Positions 40,671 to 49,474 of a stretch of DNA of 50,505 bases are shown one piece after another. Each line of letters begins with the position of its first letter. Position 1 is the stretch's first letter. The position numbers and the translations under genes were made by a program. The DNA is taken from positions 6,159-56,663 of the forward strand of contig NZ_JACSQD010000002.1 of assembly GCF_014836775.1 (NCBI RefSeq), written 5' to 3'. The DNA is from Arthrobacter gallicola. GTDB lineage: Bacteria > Actinomycetota > Actinomycetes > Actinomycetales > Micrococcaceae. The notes beneath the pieces were generated by a model, which worked only from the letters and a program-made list of their open reading frames with translations, did no database searches and had not been told where the DNA came from.

Positions 40671-41740
40671 GCACACCTAAGATTCGGCAGGCCGCGACCC
40701 GCAGCGGCGCCGGGACCGGCACCCGCACCTTCAGTCTGGGCCCGGTGCGGCTGCGCTACCGCCGCCGGACCCTGGTGACCGGCGCCATCCTGGCCGCCGC
40801 CGCCGTCGTGCTGGGCATTGCCGGGATGCAGACCGGCACCATCGCCCTGGCGTTCGGCGACGTGCTGGGTGCGGTCTTCGGCCAGGGGGAGAACAAAACC
40901 CTGAAGGTCGTGCAGAAGATCCGGCTGCCACGCACCGTCACTGCCCTGGGTGTTGGCGCCTGCCTCGGCGCGGCCGGAGCCACCTTCCAGTCGATTTCCC
41001 GCAACGCACTGGGGTCGCCGGACATCATCGGCTTCACCACCGGTGCCGCCACCGGAGCCGTGGCGCAGATCGTGCTGTTCGACGCCGGGCCAGGAGCCAC
41101 CGCCCTCGCCGCGGTAGCGGGCGGACTGCTGGCTGCCGGCGTCGTCTACCTGCTTTCGCTCAGCGGCGGAGTGACCGGCGGCTACCGGCTGGTGCTGATC
41201 GGCATCGGGGTTGGTGCCATGCTCGCCGCCGTGAACACCATTCTGCTGGCCAAGGGGGATTCCGATCTGGCCGCGGAGGCGCACCTCTGGCTCTCCGGTT
41301 CCCTGGCCGCGCGGAACTGGGGTCACGCCGTACCGGTGCTGATCGCCGTCGCGCTCCTGCTGCCGGTGCTGCTGGGACTGTCCCGGAGCCTGAACCAGAT
41401 GGAAATGGGCGACGACGCGGCCCGGGCCCTGGGCATCCGGACCGAACGCACCCGGATCATCGCCATGGCCGCGGCAGTTGGCCTCACAGCCGTGGCGACG
41501 GCGGCTGCCGGACCGATTGTTTTCGTTGCCCTCGCCGCACCCCAGCTCGCCTGCCGGCTCACCCGCTCCCCCGGCGTCCACATCGGCACCGGAGCTCTGA
41601 TGGGCGCTGTGCTGGTGGCCGGTTCAGACCTGCTCTCGCAGCGGCTGCCCATCCAGGCGGCCATTCCGATCGGCCTGATGACGGGGCTGGTCGGCGGCGT
41701 GTACCTGCTCTGGCTCCTGACCCGCAGCAAGCAGGTCTGA
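40667..41740 (+). CDS. Ferric-siderophore ABC transporter permease (FepG type)
   Basis: This 357-aa protein is the second FecCD permease. Conserved segments include KIRLPRTVTALGVGACLGAAGATFQSISRNALGSPDIIGFTTGAA and FVALAAPQLACRLTRSPG. It has about 25 extra Ser/Thr/Arg-rich residues before the first span. The GTG start overlaps the stop of the first permease, which fixes the start. The two permeases form the heterodimeric channel. Confidence 0.93.
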   Translation: MSTPKIRQAATRSGAGTGTRTFSLGPVRLRYRRRTLVTGAILAAAAVVLGIAGMQTGTIALAFGDVLGAVFGQGENKTLKVVQKIRLPRTVTALGVGACLGAAGATFQSISRNALGSPDIIGFTTGAATGAVAQIVLFDAGPGATALAAVAGGLLAAGVVYLLSLSGGVTGGYRLVLIGIGVGAMLAAVNTILLAKGDSDLAAEAHLWLSGSLAARNWGHAVPVLIAVALLLPVLLGLSRSLNQMEMGDDAARALGIRTERTRIIAMAAAVGLTAVATAAAGPIVFVALAAPQLACRLTRSPGVHIGTGALMGAVLVAGSDLLSQRLPIQAAIPIGLMTGLVGGVYLLWLLTRSKQV

Positions 41741-41779
41741 CCCATGCCGCATAAACCCATGCCCAGCAAGGAGAACCCC

Positions 41780-42709
41780 ATGGAAGATGTCCTCTCCGGC
41801 CGCGGCCTGAGAATCGGATACGAGGGCCGTACGGTCTCCGAGCACCTGGACGTGCGGATCCCGCCCGGCTCCTTCACGGCCATCATCGGCCCGAATGCCT
41901 GCGGCAAGTCCACCCTGCTGCGTGCCCTCTCGCGGCTGCTGAAGCCGGCGTCCGGGCAGGTTTTCCTGCAGGGCAGGGACATCGATTCCTACCCCACCCG
42001 CGAGGTGGCGCGGCAGCTGGCGCTGCTGCCGCAGACGTCGACGGCGCCGGACGGTATCACCGTGGCGGACCTGGTGGCCCGGGGCCGGTTCCCGCACCAG
42101 TCGCTGCTGCGCCAGTGGTCCGAGGCGGACCAACAGGCCGTGGACGCGGCCCTGGCCGCCACCGGAGTGCAGGACCTCGCCGACCGCACCGTCGGGGAAC
42201 TCTCCGGCGGGCAGCGCCAGCGGGTCTGGCTGGCCCTGGTCCTGGCCCAGGACACCCCGGTGCTGCTGCTGGATGAGCCCACCACGTTCCTGGACATCGC
42301 GCACCAGCTGGAGGTGCTGCGGCTGTGCCGGGGCCTGCACCGCACCGGCAACTACACACTGGTGACCGTGCTGCACGAACTGGGAATGGCCTTCCGCTTC
42401 GCTGACCATGTGATCGCCATGAAGGACGGCCGGATCGTGGCGCAGGGGACGCCGGCAGAGATCGCCACCCCGGAACTGATGAAGGAAATCTATGGGATCG
42501 AGGCACTCGTCATCCCCGATCCGGCCACCGGCGGGCCGTTGGTAGTCCCCCTGGAACCGGAGGACCCTTCCTCAGGTTTGCCTGGAACCGGCAGGGCCGG
42601 TCGAACCGAAGTTCATCCGCACGGCCTTCCCGGCACCGCCACTGATCCCACCGGCATTTCCCTGCAGCCCGGCACTCCGGCGCCGCTTACCGAAGGAGCA
42701 CGCGCATGA
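41780..42709 (+). CDS. Ferric-siderophore ABC transporter ATP-binding protein (FepC type)
   Basis: This 309-aa ATPase has Walker A GPNACGKST, Q-loop LLPQTSTAPDGITVADLVARGRFPHQ, signature LSGGQRQRVWLALVLAQ and Walker B LLLDEPTTFLD, all of the iron-siderophore FepC/FhuC group. The start at MEDVLS is chosen for AAGGAG seven bases upstream; ATG 41744 is an alternative. An extra tail of about 55 Pro/Gly/Thr-rich residues follows the normal end, and its stop overlaps the next start by ATGA. Confidence 0.93.
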   Translation: MEDVLSGRGLRIGYEGRTVSEHLDVRIPPGSFTAIIGPNACGKSTLLRALSRLLKPASGQVFLQGRDIDSYPTREVARQLALLPQTSTAPDGITVADLVARGRFPHQSLLRQWSEADQQAVDAALAATGVQDLADRTVGELSGGQRQRVWLALVLAQDTPVLLLDEPTTFLDIAHQLEVLRLCRGLHRTGNYTLVTVLHELGMAFRFADHVIAMKDGRIVAQGTPAEIATPELMKEIYGIEALVIPDPATGGPLVVPLEPEDPSSGLPGTGRAGRTEVHPHGLPGTATDPTGISLQPGTPAPLTEGARA

Positions 42710-43578
42710 GCGGCCACATCCTCACCGTCGAACGGGTCGAAGACGTAACCCCGCTGATGCGGCGGGTCCACTTCGGCGGCCCCGGGGTTGCCGGCTACGT
42801 AAACGCTGGCGCCCACATCCCCAACGTCAAGCTCTATTTCCCGGTCCCGGGCGAGCCCCTGGACCTGCCCGGACGCGGTGAGCGCGGCTGGGAATGGAAG
42901 CCGGGTCAGCGCGAACGCGTGCGCACCTACACCGTCCGCTCCCTGGCGGCGGATGCTTCCTCGCTGAGTGTGGACTTCGTCCGGCATGCCGGGACATCCG
43001 TGGCCGCGTCCTGGGCCGAGAACGCGGTCCGCGGCGACGAGATCGCTGCCCTGGCCGGCGGCGGTGTGGTGGTGGGCGAGGCCGCCTGGGTACTGCTGGC
43101 TGGTGATGAGACGGCCCTGCCTGCCATTGGCGGCACGATTGAACGCTTTGGCCCGCAGCAGCGCGGACTGGCCCTGATCGAGGTCGCCGGCCCGGCGGAA
43201 GAGCAGGAACTCCATGCTCCCGCCGGCGTGGAAGTCCGCTGGCTGCACCGCAACGGTGCACAACCCGGCTCCACCATGCTCCTGCAGGAAGCGCTGGCCG
43301 CAGCCAGGTTCCCCGCCGCCGAGCTGGCCGCCGGTGAAGTCCAGGTCTGGGTGTCAGCGGAGTCCGCCGTCGTCCGCTTTGCGCGGAGCTGGCTCAAGTC
43401 GCTGGGCTTCCCGCGGAAACAGCAGCTGATCATCGGCTACTGGAACCGCGGCGTCAACGAAGTCAGTTATGGCCGGGCCACGGACCACGACCGGGTGGAG
43501 GGTGAACTGGAGACCATCCTGCCCGGCCAGGAAGAAGACCACCACCACGGATCGCCCCGGTACGCCCATGACCACTAG
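42706..43578 (+). CDS. Siderophore-interacting protein (NAD(P)H ferric-siderophore reductase)
   Basis: This 290-aa flavoprotein of the SIP family has the FAD motif RVRTYTVR, the family segment VLLAGDETALPAIGGTIERF, and the C-terminal GYWNRGVNE. SIPs reduce Fe(III)-siderophores in the cytoplasm so that iron is released. It starts in overlap (ATGA) with the ATPase stop and overlaps the esterase start by 11 bp. Together with the esterase it forms the iron-release module. Confidence 0.94.
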   Translation: MSGHILTVERVEDVTPLMRRVHFGGPGVAGYVNAGAHIPNVKLYFPVPGEPLDLPGRGERGWEWKPGQRERVRTYTVRSLAADASSLSVDFVRHAGTSVAASWAENAVRGDEIAALAGGGVVVGEAAWVLLAGDETALPAIGGTIERFGPQQRGLALIEVAGPAEEQELHAPAGVEVRWLHRNGAQPGSTMLLQEALAAARFPAAELAAGEVQVWVSAESAVVRFARSWLKSLGFPRKQQLIIGYWNRGVNEVSYGRATDHDRVEGELETILPGQEEDHHHGSPRYAHDH

Positions 43579-44932
43579 GATCCCGGCCGCCGCGGAAGGT
43601 AGCTTTCCCCTGCCGCGGGATCCCGTACCGCAGCCCGCCCCCGCGCTCTCCACGCTTCCGGGACACTTCCGCGCGCACTGGCAAACGCTCTCCGTACCCG
43701 AACGGGCGCAGCTGCTTGCCGGCTGGGACACCCGCGAACTGCCGCTCATTGAAGAGGACCCGCAGGGCGATCCGGCGGTCCGGGCCGTCACCTTCCTGTA
43801 CCGGAATCCGCTGGCCACGGCAGTCATCCTCTCCGCGAACGCCATGGTGCATCCGGACACGGTCAGCGCCTGTGAATTCGAAGCGCTGCCGGACGGGGTG
43901 TGGGCCCTGACCTGGCGGATGCCGGCGGATTGGGAAAGCAGCTACCGGATTACCGTACATACTGGTGCGCTGCCCGCGCCCTGGCAGTCCGCGGACGACC
44001 GGCGGGCTGTGCGCTTGGCGGCCGACGCCGGCGGTCCGGACCCGCGGAACCCTGCCTTGGGCACAGGCATGGCGGGGGCGCCGACGTCGGTGCTTCGGCT
44101 GCCCGACGCGCCCTCCGCCGGGTGGCTCGCCACCCCCACGCCGGCCGCAGAATCCGGAGCCAGCATCATGGGTGAACCGGCCCGGCCCCGGTTGTCCGGC
44201 CGCAGGAACGCGGGGGTTCCCGGGGTTCCCACTGCGCCGCGGCAGGTGCTTGGCAACTTTGTGCGGGGGCTGGAACTGCGGCAGGTCCGGGACCGGCAGT
44301 CGGGCCAGCTGCGCACGCTCTGGCTGTACCGGCCCCGCGTGTCCGGCGGCCGCCGGACACCACTGGTCCTGCTGCACGACGGCCAGGTCTGGGCGAAGTA
44401 CCAGAACCTCCCGGCCACCCTGGACCGGGCTGTTGCCGACGGCGTGCTCCCGCCGATTCACGTGGCCATGATCGATTCAGTGGATGTTCCCACCCGTTCG
44501 CGGGAGTTGTCCGGCCCGAAAGGGGGTGTGGACTTCGTGGCACGGGACCTGCTGCCGGAACTGCGTCAGGCGCTTCCGGTCACGCAGGATCCGCTGCAGA
44601 CGGTGGTCTCCGGCGCCAGCTATGGCGGACTGGCTGCGCTGTGGCAGCTGGCCAGATACCCGCAGGCGGCCGGTACAGCCCTGGCACAGTCGCCGTCCCT
44701 GTGGCGCTATGACCTGGCGGAACCTCTCCTGGCGGTTCAGGAACCACTCCGCGTCCGGATCCAGGCAGGCCGCTATGAGCCCAGCATCCACGAGCCCGCC
44801 GGGCGGCTCAACACCGTGCTGGCCGGCAGCGGAGTCGATACCGCTTTCCGTTCCATCACCGGGGGCCATGACTGGGCCTGGTGGCATCCCTGGCTGATCC
44901 GCGGACTCTCAGACCTGTTCAGCGGGCAGTGA
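43568..44932 (+). CDS. Enterochelin esterase-like hydrolase (Fes family)
   Basis: This 454-aa protein has an N-terminal Fes-like domain (FLYRNPLATAVIL, LTWRMPADWESSYRI) and a C-terminal esterase domain with nucleophile Ser in VVSGASYGGLAALWQLARYP and the late GGHDWAWWHPWL that supplies the catalytic His. Fes enzymes hydrolyse the ester bonds of ferric enterobactin-type (tris-catecholate) siderophores. There is no signal peptide, so it acts on imported siderophore in the cytoplasm. Start at MTTRIP overlaps the reductase gene. No catecholate biosynthesis gene is in the window. Confidence 0.92.
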   Translation: MTTRIPAAAEGSFPLPRDPVPQPAPALSTLPGHFRAHWQTLSVPERAQLLAGWDTRELPLIEEDPQGDPAVRAVTFLYRNPLATAVILSANAMVHPDTVSACEFEALPDGVWALTWRMPADWESSYRITVHTGALPAPWQSADDRRAVRLAADAGGPDPRNPALGTGMAGAPTSVLRLPDAPSAGWLATPTPAAESGASIMGEPARPRLSGRRNAGVPGVPTAPRQVLGNFVRGLELRQVRDRQSGQLRTLWLYRPRVSGGRRTPLVLLHDGQVWAKYQNLPATLDRAVADGVLPPIHVAMIDSVDVPTRSRELSGPKGGVDFVARDLLPELRQALPVTQDPLQTVVSGASYGGLAALWQLARYPQAAGTALAQSPSLWRYDLAEPLLAVQEPLRVRIQAGRYEPSIHEPAGRLNTVLAGSGVDTAFRSITGGHDWAWWHPWLIRGLSDLFSGQ

Positions 44933-44954
44933 CCGTTCCGGGAGTCAAACCTGC

Positions 44955-45212
44955 CTAGCCGGCACTGTCTTCCGGATACTCAGCTCCCACGTCGCGGGGA
45001 TAGTCTTCCTCGCCGTCTGGGCCGCCGCTGTCCCTGGCCTGCTCCAGCCGGTCTGCCTCTGACCCACCCGGCAGCAGCGGATCTCCGTGCGGCCGGACGG
45101 GCTCCTCGGCGCCGTCGTCCTCCACGGGGTCCGGATCAACCGGGACCTGCTGCTCCAGCGTGTCCTCCTCATTGCTTCCGGGAATTGCCGGACCTTCATG
45201 TGGTGTGGGCAT
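44955..45212 (-). CDS. Small acidic, proline-rich protein of unknown function
   Basis: This 85-aa protein is strongly acidic (many Glu/Asp, e.g. SNEEDTLEQQVPVDPDPVEDDG) and probably disordered. The start has a very good ribosome site, AAAGGAGAC, before ATG. That site argues it is real despite low complexity. No domain was recognised. It stands alone between the iron operon and a MarR gene. Confidence 0.72.
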   Translation of the reverse strand: MPTPHEGPAIPGSNEEDTLEQQVPVDPDPVEDDGAEEPVRPHGDPLLPGGSEADRLEQARDSGGPDGEEDYPRDVGAEYPEDSAG

Positions 45213-45352
45213 GTGGGTCTCCTTTGCTGCTTCTGCACTCGAGCCAGGCGGGCCGATTCAGCCAGCGGTGCCGGCTGGGAGCGGTCCCCGGCCGCTGGAC
45301 TACCCACCCTAGATCATAAGTTTGCTGAGCAACCCCGTCTTAAGAATCCGAT

Positions 45353-45371
45353 TTAGTAGGCGGCCTACTAA
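45353..45371. promoter_or_regulatory. MarR-type palindromic operator
   Basis: TTAGTAGGCGGCCTACTAA is a perfect palindrome of 9-bp arms around one base. It lies 24 bp before the MarR ATG at 45395. TAAACT at 45382-45387 looks like the -10, so the operator would sit over the -35 region. Confidence 0.75.
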
Positions 45372-45394
45372 TCCGCTGGGCTAAACTTGTCCGC

Positions 45395-45892
45395 ATGCCT
45401 GAAACCGTCAACCCCACAGGCGCCGGATACTGGTACCGGCAATCGCTTGAGACCGTCGGCGGCGTCGACGTCCTCAACTCTCTGCGCGCGTACCGGGCTG
45501 CCGAGGCAGCCATGCGGCGGCGCACCCGTGACTCTATGGGAATGAATGAAACCGATTTACTGGCGATTCGCTATGTGATGCGGGCACGGCAGGCCGGGCA
45601 GTCCATCGGACCCAAGGACCTTTCCCGCTTCCTGAAAATCTCCACGGCTTCCACCACTGCCCTGATCGACCGGCTGCAGAAGGGCGGTTACCTCCTCCGC
45701 CGCCCGCACCCAACAGACCGGCGTGCACTGGAGATCATCCCCACAGACAACGCGGACCGGGAGGTCCGGGAAACGCTGGGAACCATGCACCAGAAAATGC
45801 TGGATGCCGCAGAAGCACTGACATCGGAGGAGGCGGCAACCATTACCCGCTTCCTGCAGCAGATGACCCGGGCCCTTGAAGCCGACCGGTAA
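45395..45892 (+). CDS. MarR-family regulator
   Basis: This 165-aa protein has a MarR winged helix (MNETDLLAIRYVMRARQAGQSIGPKDLSRFLKISTASTTALIDRLQKGGYLLRR) with the wing HPTDRRALEIIPTD. No Shine-Dalgarno precedes the start and the -10-like TAAACT ends 7 bases before it, so the message may be leaderless. The palindrome upstream suggests autoregulation. Its other targets are unknown; the small helical protein and transporter downstream are candidates. Confidence 0.9.
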   Translation: MPETVNPTGAGYWYRQSLETVGGVDVLNSLRAYRAAEAAMRRRTRDSMGMNETDLLAIRYVMRARQAGQSIGPKDLSRFLKISTASTTALIDRLQKGGYLLRRPHPTDRRALEIIPTDNADREVRETLGTMHQKMLDAAEALTSEEAATITRFLQQMTRALEADR

Positions 45893-45982
45893 GATTGGCA
45901 TTAGCTGAACACTCCAGACCTTGTCTGGTTAACAACTAGCTTGCCTGGCTAGCATCCAGGGGCGTACCGAAGGATAAAGACT

Positions 45983-46231
45983 ATGACAGCAACAGGTTCC
46001 ACGCAGGATCCCGCTCTTCCCACTCCCACCGAAGATTCGCTGTCCACTCTGGCTCTGGCCGCATCCCAGCTGGAAGCGCAGCAGTGGGCCGTTGACCGCG
46101 CCGAGCAGGTCCTGACCGACCTGGTGCAGACGGCTGTCAACGACGGCCTGGAGACCGGAAGCATCGCAGCAGTTGTCGGCCTGACCCCCGAGGAGATCGA
46201 GCAGATCTCCACCGAAGGCACGGCCAGCTAA
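45983..46231 (+). CDS. Small helical protein, HTH-like, unknown function
   Basis: This 82-aa acidic protein has a disordered start and an all-helical body. The end, GLETGSIAAVVGLTPEEIEQIS, resembles a sigma-region-4-like helix-turn-helix. AAGGA eight bases before the ATG supports translation. The family was not recognised with certainty. It follows the MarR gene by 90 bp. Confidence 0.68.
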   Translation: MTATGSTQDPALPTPTEDSLSTLALAASQLEAQQWAVDRAEQVLTDLVQTAVNDGLETGSIAAVVGLTPEEIEQISTEGTAS

Positions 46232-46355
46232 CCGCCGCTGGCCACCGCCACGCTTCCCGCAACTACTTGCTGCGTCACATAAGGCGTCCTTGCTGTTTCG
46301 GCTGAGTCCCGCGCTAACGTGATGCAGAGCATATTCGTGGCTGCAAGGGAGAAGC

Positions 46356-47588
46356 GTGGCGGTATCGGGCCGGACCAGAACCAATCAGCCGGTTCGTGCA
46401 GGCCTCGCCCTCACCGGCGTCCTGCTGATCGGGACAAACCTCCGCGTCGCGTTCGTATCCGTAGGGCCGCTTCTGGCGGACATCGGGCGGGAACTCGATT
46501 TCACCAGCGCCCAGGCGGGCTTCCTGACCGGCCTGCCGCTGATTGCTTTTGCACTGTTTTCGCCAGTGGCTCCGGCGTTCGCCGCCCGTGTCGGGTTGGA
46601 CCGGGCCCTGTGGCTCTCCCTGGCACTGCTGGCCACGGGAACCGTTTTCCGCTCCATGCCCCTGCCGGCGGCGCTCTGGATCGGGACCATTCTCATCGGC
46701 GTCGCCATCGCCTTCCTGAACGTCCTCCTGCCGTCACTGATCAAGCGGGATTTTCCGGACCGGGTCAGCCAGCTGACCGGCATCTATATCGCGGCGCACA
46801 GCGCAGTCGCGGCGCTTGGTGCCGCCGTCGTTGTTCCGATTTCCCTCGCCCAGGGCACCGGATGGCGGCTTGCCCTCGGCATCTGGGCAGGTTTGGCGCT
46901 GATCGCCATGGCCGCGCTGCTCCCGACCCTCAAGGGCGATCCGGCACCCGCCTCCGGCCCCGGACGTACCCCGAAGGTCCGCTACCGTTCCCCCTGGACC
47001 ACCTTGCTGGGCTGGCAGGTCACACTCTTTATGGGACTGCAGTCCCTGGCGTTCTACATCCTGATGACCTGGCTGCCGAGCATCGAACACGATCAGGGCA
47101 TCTCTGAAACCACTGCGGGGCTTCATGTTTCCGTTTTCCTGCTGGTCGGCATGGTTTCCAGCCTGCTCACCGGCGGATTACTGCACCGCTTCCGCGACCA
47201 GCGCCCGGTCGCCGTCTTCGGCAGCCTCCTGGCAACGGCTGGATTCCTCGGGCTGCTGCTGGCGCCCGCAGTGCCCTTGCTCTGGGTGGTAATCAGCGCA
47301 GCGGGAGCGGGCAGCCTGATTGTCACGGCCCTGTCCCTGTTCAGCTTGCGCACCACCAACCATGTCCAGGCGGCCTCGCTCTCTGGCATGGCACAGTCGG
47401 TGGGCTACGGCATCGGCGCCGCGGGCCCGGTGGTGTTCGGCTTCCTGTACGACCTCAGCGGGGACTGGACCCTGCCGCTGGCCGCCAGTGCCGGGGCCAT
47501 GGCTGTGTGCTGCGGCATGGCCCTGCTGGCGGGCCGCAACCGGGTCCTTCCCGAGGGCCCCCGCACGGGAACGACGCGCAGCGCCTAG
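46356..47588 (+). CDS. MFS transporter, CynX/NimT family
   Basis: This 410-aa protein has 12 predicted spans. Family features include the opening GLALTGVLLIGTNLRVAFVSVGPLLADIGRELDFTSAQAGFLTGLPLIAFA, with the TNLR motif of the cyanate/nitroimidazole-type group. The start is a GTG after AAGGGAG. Substrate may be cyanate, a nitro-imidazole or another small anion; none can be chosen from sequence. Its stop overlaps the stop of the converging NUDIX gene by 4 bp. Confidence 0.88.
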   Translation: MAVSGRTRTNQPVRAGLALTGVLLIGTNLRVAFVSVGPLLADIGRELDFTSAQAGFLTGLPLIAFALFSPVAPAFAARVGLDRALWLSLALLATGTVFRSMPLPAALWIGTILIGVAIAFLNVLLPSLIKRDFPDRVSQLTGIYIAAHSAVAALGAAVVVPISLAQGTGWRLALGIWAGLALIAMAALLPTLKGDPAPASGPGRTPKVRYRSPWTTLLGWQVTLFMGLQSLAFYILMTWLPSIEHDQGISETTAGLHVSVFLLVGMVSSLLTGGLLHRFRDQRPVAVFGSLLATAGFLGLLLAPAVPLLWVVISAAGAGSLIVTALSLFSLRTTNHVQAASLSGMAQSVGYGIGAAGPVVFGFLYDLSGDWTLPLAASAGAMAVCCGMALLAGRNRVLPEGPRTGTTRSA

Positions 47589-48298
47589 CTTCGCTCGTAC
47601 CGCCAGTCGCTTCCACGCATGGTCAGCCGGTGCCGTGCCCCTTCGCCGGGACGCCCCGCCAGGGCGGCGTCCGGATACTCCGGGTCGCCGTGCCAGGCGA
47701 TCACGGCATCCGGCTCATAACCCTCCAGGAGGCGGCTGCTGAACGTCTCCACCGGACCTGTTGCTGCGTGTGCCAAAGCGGACGCGACGTCGGCGTCCTG
47801 CTGCAGCAGCGTCAGCGTGACGAAGGTCGGGGCCACCAGAAGCATTTTGCCTTCCCGGTGCCGGGCCAGGGCCGCAGCGGGAGTGAGCCAGGCGAAATCG
47901 ATGAGTTCACCCGGGTTGAGCCGGACCTCACCGCCGGGATGCGCCGCCAGGAAAAACCAGGTCTTAAGCCGCTTGGGTGCCTGCAGGGGCGGGATCCAGC
48001 AGGACAGATCGGTGAGGGAATCCGGGGGAAGGAGCAGCCCGGTCTCCTCAGCCGTCTCACGCGCCCCGGCAACCCGGGCAGCAGCGAGGTCCCGGCTGGG
48101 GTCCGGGGGTCCGGCGGCACCGGCCGGTGGGGCGTACCCCGCCGCTTCATAATCCTGGGGGTCCACCCGGCCGCCCGGGAAGACCCAGGCACCCGCGAAT
48201 GTACCCGTGTGACGCGGCCGTTCCAGCAGCAGAACTTCCAATCCCGCCGTGCCGTCGCGCAGCAGCACCACCGTGGCCGCAGTACCTACCAGTGTCAT
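47585..48298 (-). CDS. NUDIX hydrolase (NUDT19/RppH-unlike, split box)
   Basis: This 237-aa protein has a NUDIX box split by an insertion: FPGGRVDP, then a Pro/Ala-rich loop, then AARVAGARETAEETGLLL, whose REtAEETG supplies the metal ligands. The split form is typical of NUDT19-like CoA-diphosphatases, but the substrate cannot be set from sequence. No clear ribosome site is visible at the ATG. It ends tail-to-tail with the MFS gene. Confidence 0.9.
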   Translation of the reverse strand: MTLVGTAATVVLLRDGTAGLEVLLLERPRHTGTFAGAWVFPGGRVDPQDYEAAGYAPPAGAAGPPDPSRDLAAARVAGARETAEETGLLLPPDSLTDLSCWIPPLQAPKRLKTWFFLAAHPGGEVRLNPGELIDFAWLTPAAALARHREGKMLLVAPTFVTLTLLQQDADVASALAHAATGPVETFSSRLLEGYEPDAVIAWHGDPEYPDAALAGRPGEGARHRLTMRGSDWRYERS

Positions 48299-48452
48299 CG
48301 TGCCCCTGTCGTGAACTCTTCATTCGGTTTCCAGCTTGGATCGTATCGAACCCATGCCCCGGCATGAGGGGGCGGGCCCAGCGGGGTTGCCTGAGCCCGC
48401 AGCGTGGACTTGGATTGGGGTCCTGACCGAACACATGTGGAAGAGGCCCGCC

Positions 48453-49067
48453 ATGGACAAGTTCGACATCAAGAAGGAGCGCCCGGAGCTCTATGCCCCG
48501 GGCACGGACTTCACCCTGGTGGAGGTTCCCGAGCAGAATTTCATCGCCATGGACGGGCAGGGCAACCCCAACACCTCCCCGGGTTACGCCGCAGCGGTGG
48601 AAGCCCTGTATTCAGTGGCGTACACGCTGAAGTTCGCAGCCAAGCGAGCGCTGGGACACGACTCCGTCGTCGGGCCGCTGGAAGGGCTGTGGCGGGCGGA
48701 GAATCCGGCCGATTTTGTGCGCGGAAATAAGGATTCCTGGGAATGGACCATGCTGATCAGCCAGCCGGAGTGGATCACCCCCGCCCTGCTCGACGACGCC
48801 GTGGCGCAGGTGCTGACGAAAAAGGGCCTGGAATCCGTGGAGAAGATCGACTGGCTTCCTCTGGCGGAGGGGCTCTCGGTGCAGATCCTGCACAAGGGAT
48901 CCTACGACGACGAGGCCCCGGTGCTCGCCCGGCTGCACAATGAATTCATGCCTGAAAACAGACTCGGGTTCAACGGCGATCACCACGAAATCTATCTCAG
49001 CGACCCACGCCGCACCGCTCCGGAGAAGCTGAAGACGATCCTGCGCCAGCCCGTCCGCAGGCTCTGA
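48453..49067 (+). CDS. GyrI-like small-molecule-binding protein
   Basis: This 204-aa protein has the GyrI/SbmC-like double domain: LVEVPEQNFIAMDGQGNPNTSPGYAAAVEALYSVAYTLKFAAKR, later EWTMLISQPEWITP and LHKGSYDDEAPVLARLHNEFM. These proteins bind or hydrolyse small hydrophobic compounds. The start at MDKFDI follows AAGAGG by 7 bases; an in-frame ATG six codons earlier is possible. It may be a detoxification or sensing protein. Confidence 0.9.
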   Translation: MDKFDIKKERPELYAPGTDFTLVEVPEQNFIAMDGQGNPNTSPGYAAAVEALYSVAYTLKFAAKRALGHDSVVGPLEGLWRAENPADFVRGNKDSWEWTMLISQPEWITPALLDDAVAQVLTKKGLESVEKIDWLPLAEGLSVQILHKGSYDDEAPVLARLHNEFMPENRLGFNGDHHEIYLSDPRRTAPEKLKTILRQPVRRL

Positions 49068-49099
49068 CCTGAATCCTGTCAAAAAGTTCCACACGACTG

Positions 49100-49128
49100 T
49101 TGCATTATTGTGTCTGACACACCATAGT
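49100..49128 (+). promoter_or_regulatory. Possible leaderless promoter of padR with palindrome
   Basis: TTGCAT (49100-49105) and CATAGT (49123-49128) lie 17 bp apart. The ATG at 49136 begins 7 bases after the -10 and has no Shine-Dalgarno. TGTGTCTGACACA at 49109-49121 is a 13-bp palindrome in the spacer, a candidate PadR site. Confidence 0.5.
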
Positions 49129-49135
49129 GTGAGTC

Positions 49136-49474
49136 ATGGACGATGAACTGCTCGGCGGACACCTGCAGGAACTGCGCCGCGGAACCGTGGTGCTGGCTTG
49201 CCTCTCCATCCTCAAGCGGCCCGGCTACGGCTACGGCCTGCTGGAGGCACTGGATAAGGCGGGTTTCGCCGTCGAGGCCAACACGCTTTACCCACTGCTG
49301 CGCCGCCTGGAAAAACAGGGCCTGCTGACCAGCTCCTGGGACACCGGGGAAGCACGGCCGCGGAAGTTCTACACCACCTCTGAACAAGGCAGGGAACTGC
49401 TCGAAGCGCTGCTGCGCGACTGGGACAGCCTGCACGGCTCCATTCGCCAGCTCAACGAAGGAAGACAATCATGA
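49136..49474 (+). CDS. PadR-family regulator
   Basis: This 112-aa protein is a small PadR winged helix: LQELRRGTVVLACLSILKRPGYGYGLLEALDKAGFAVEANTLYPLLRRLEKQGLL and the wing RPRKFYTTSEQGRELLEALL. Its stop overlaps the next start by ATGA, and that gene is a HAAS-type membrane protein, a standing PadR partner. No ribosome site precedes its start. It probably represses its own operon through the upstream palindrome. Confidence 0.92.
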   Translation: MDDELLGGHLQELRRGTVVLACLSILKRPGYGYGLLEALDKAGFAVEANTLYPLLRRLEKQGLLTSSWDTGEARPRKFYTTSEQGRELLEALLRDWDSLHGSIRQLNEGRQS

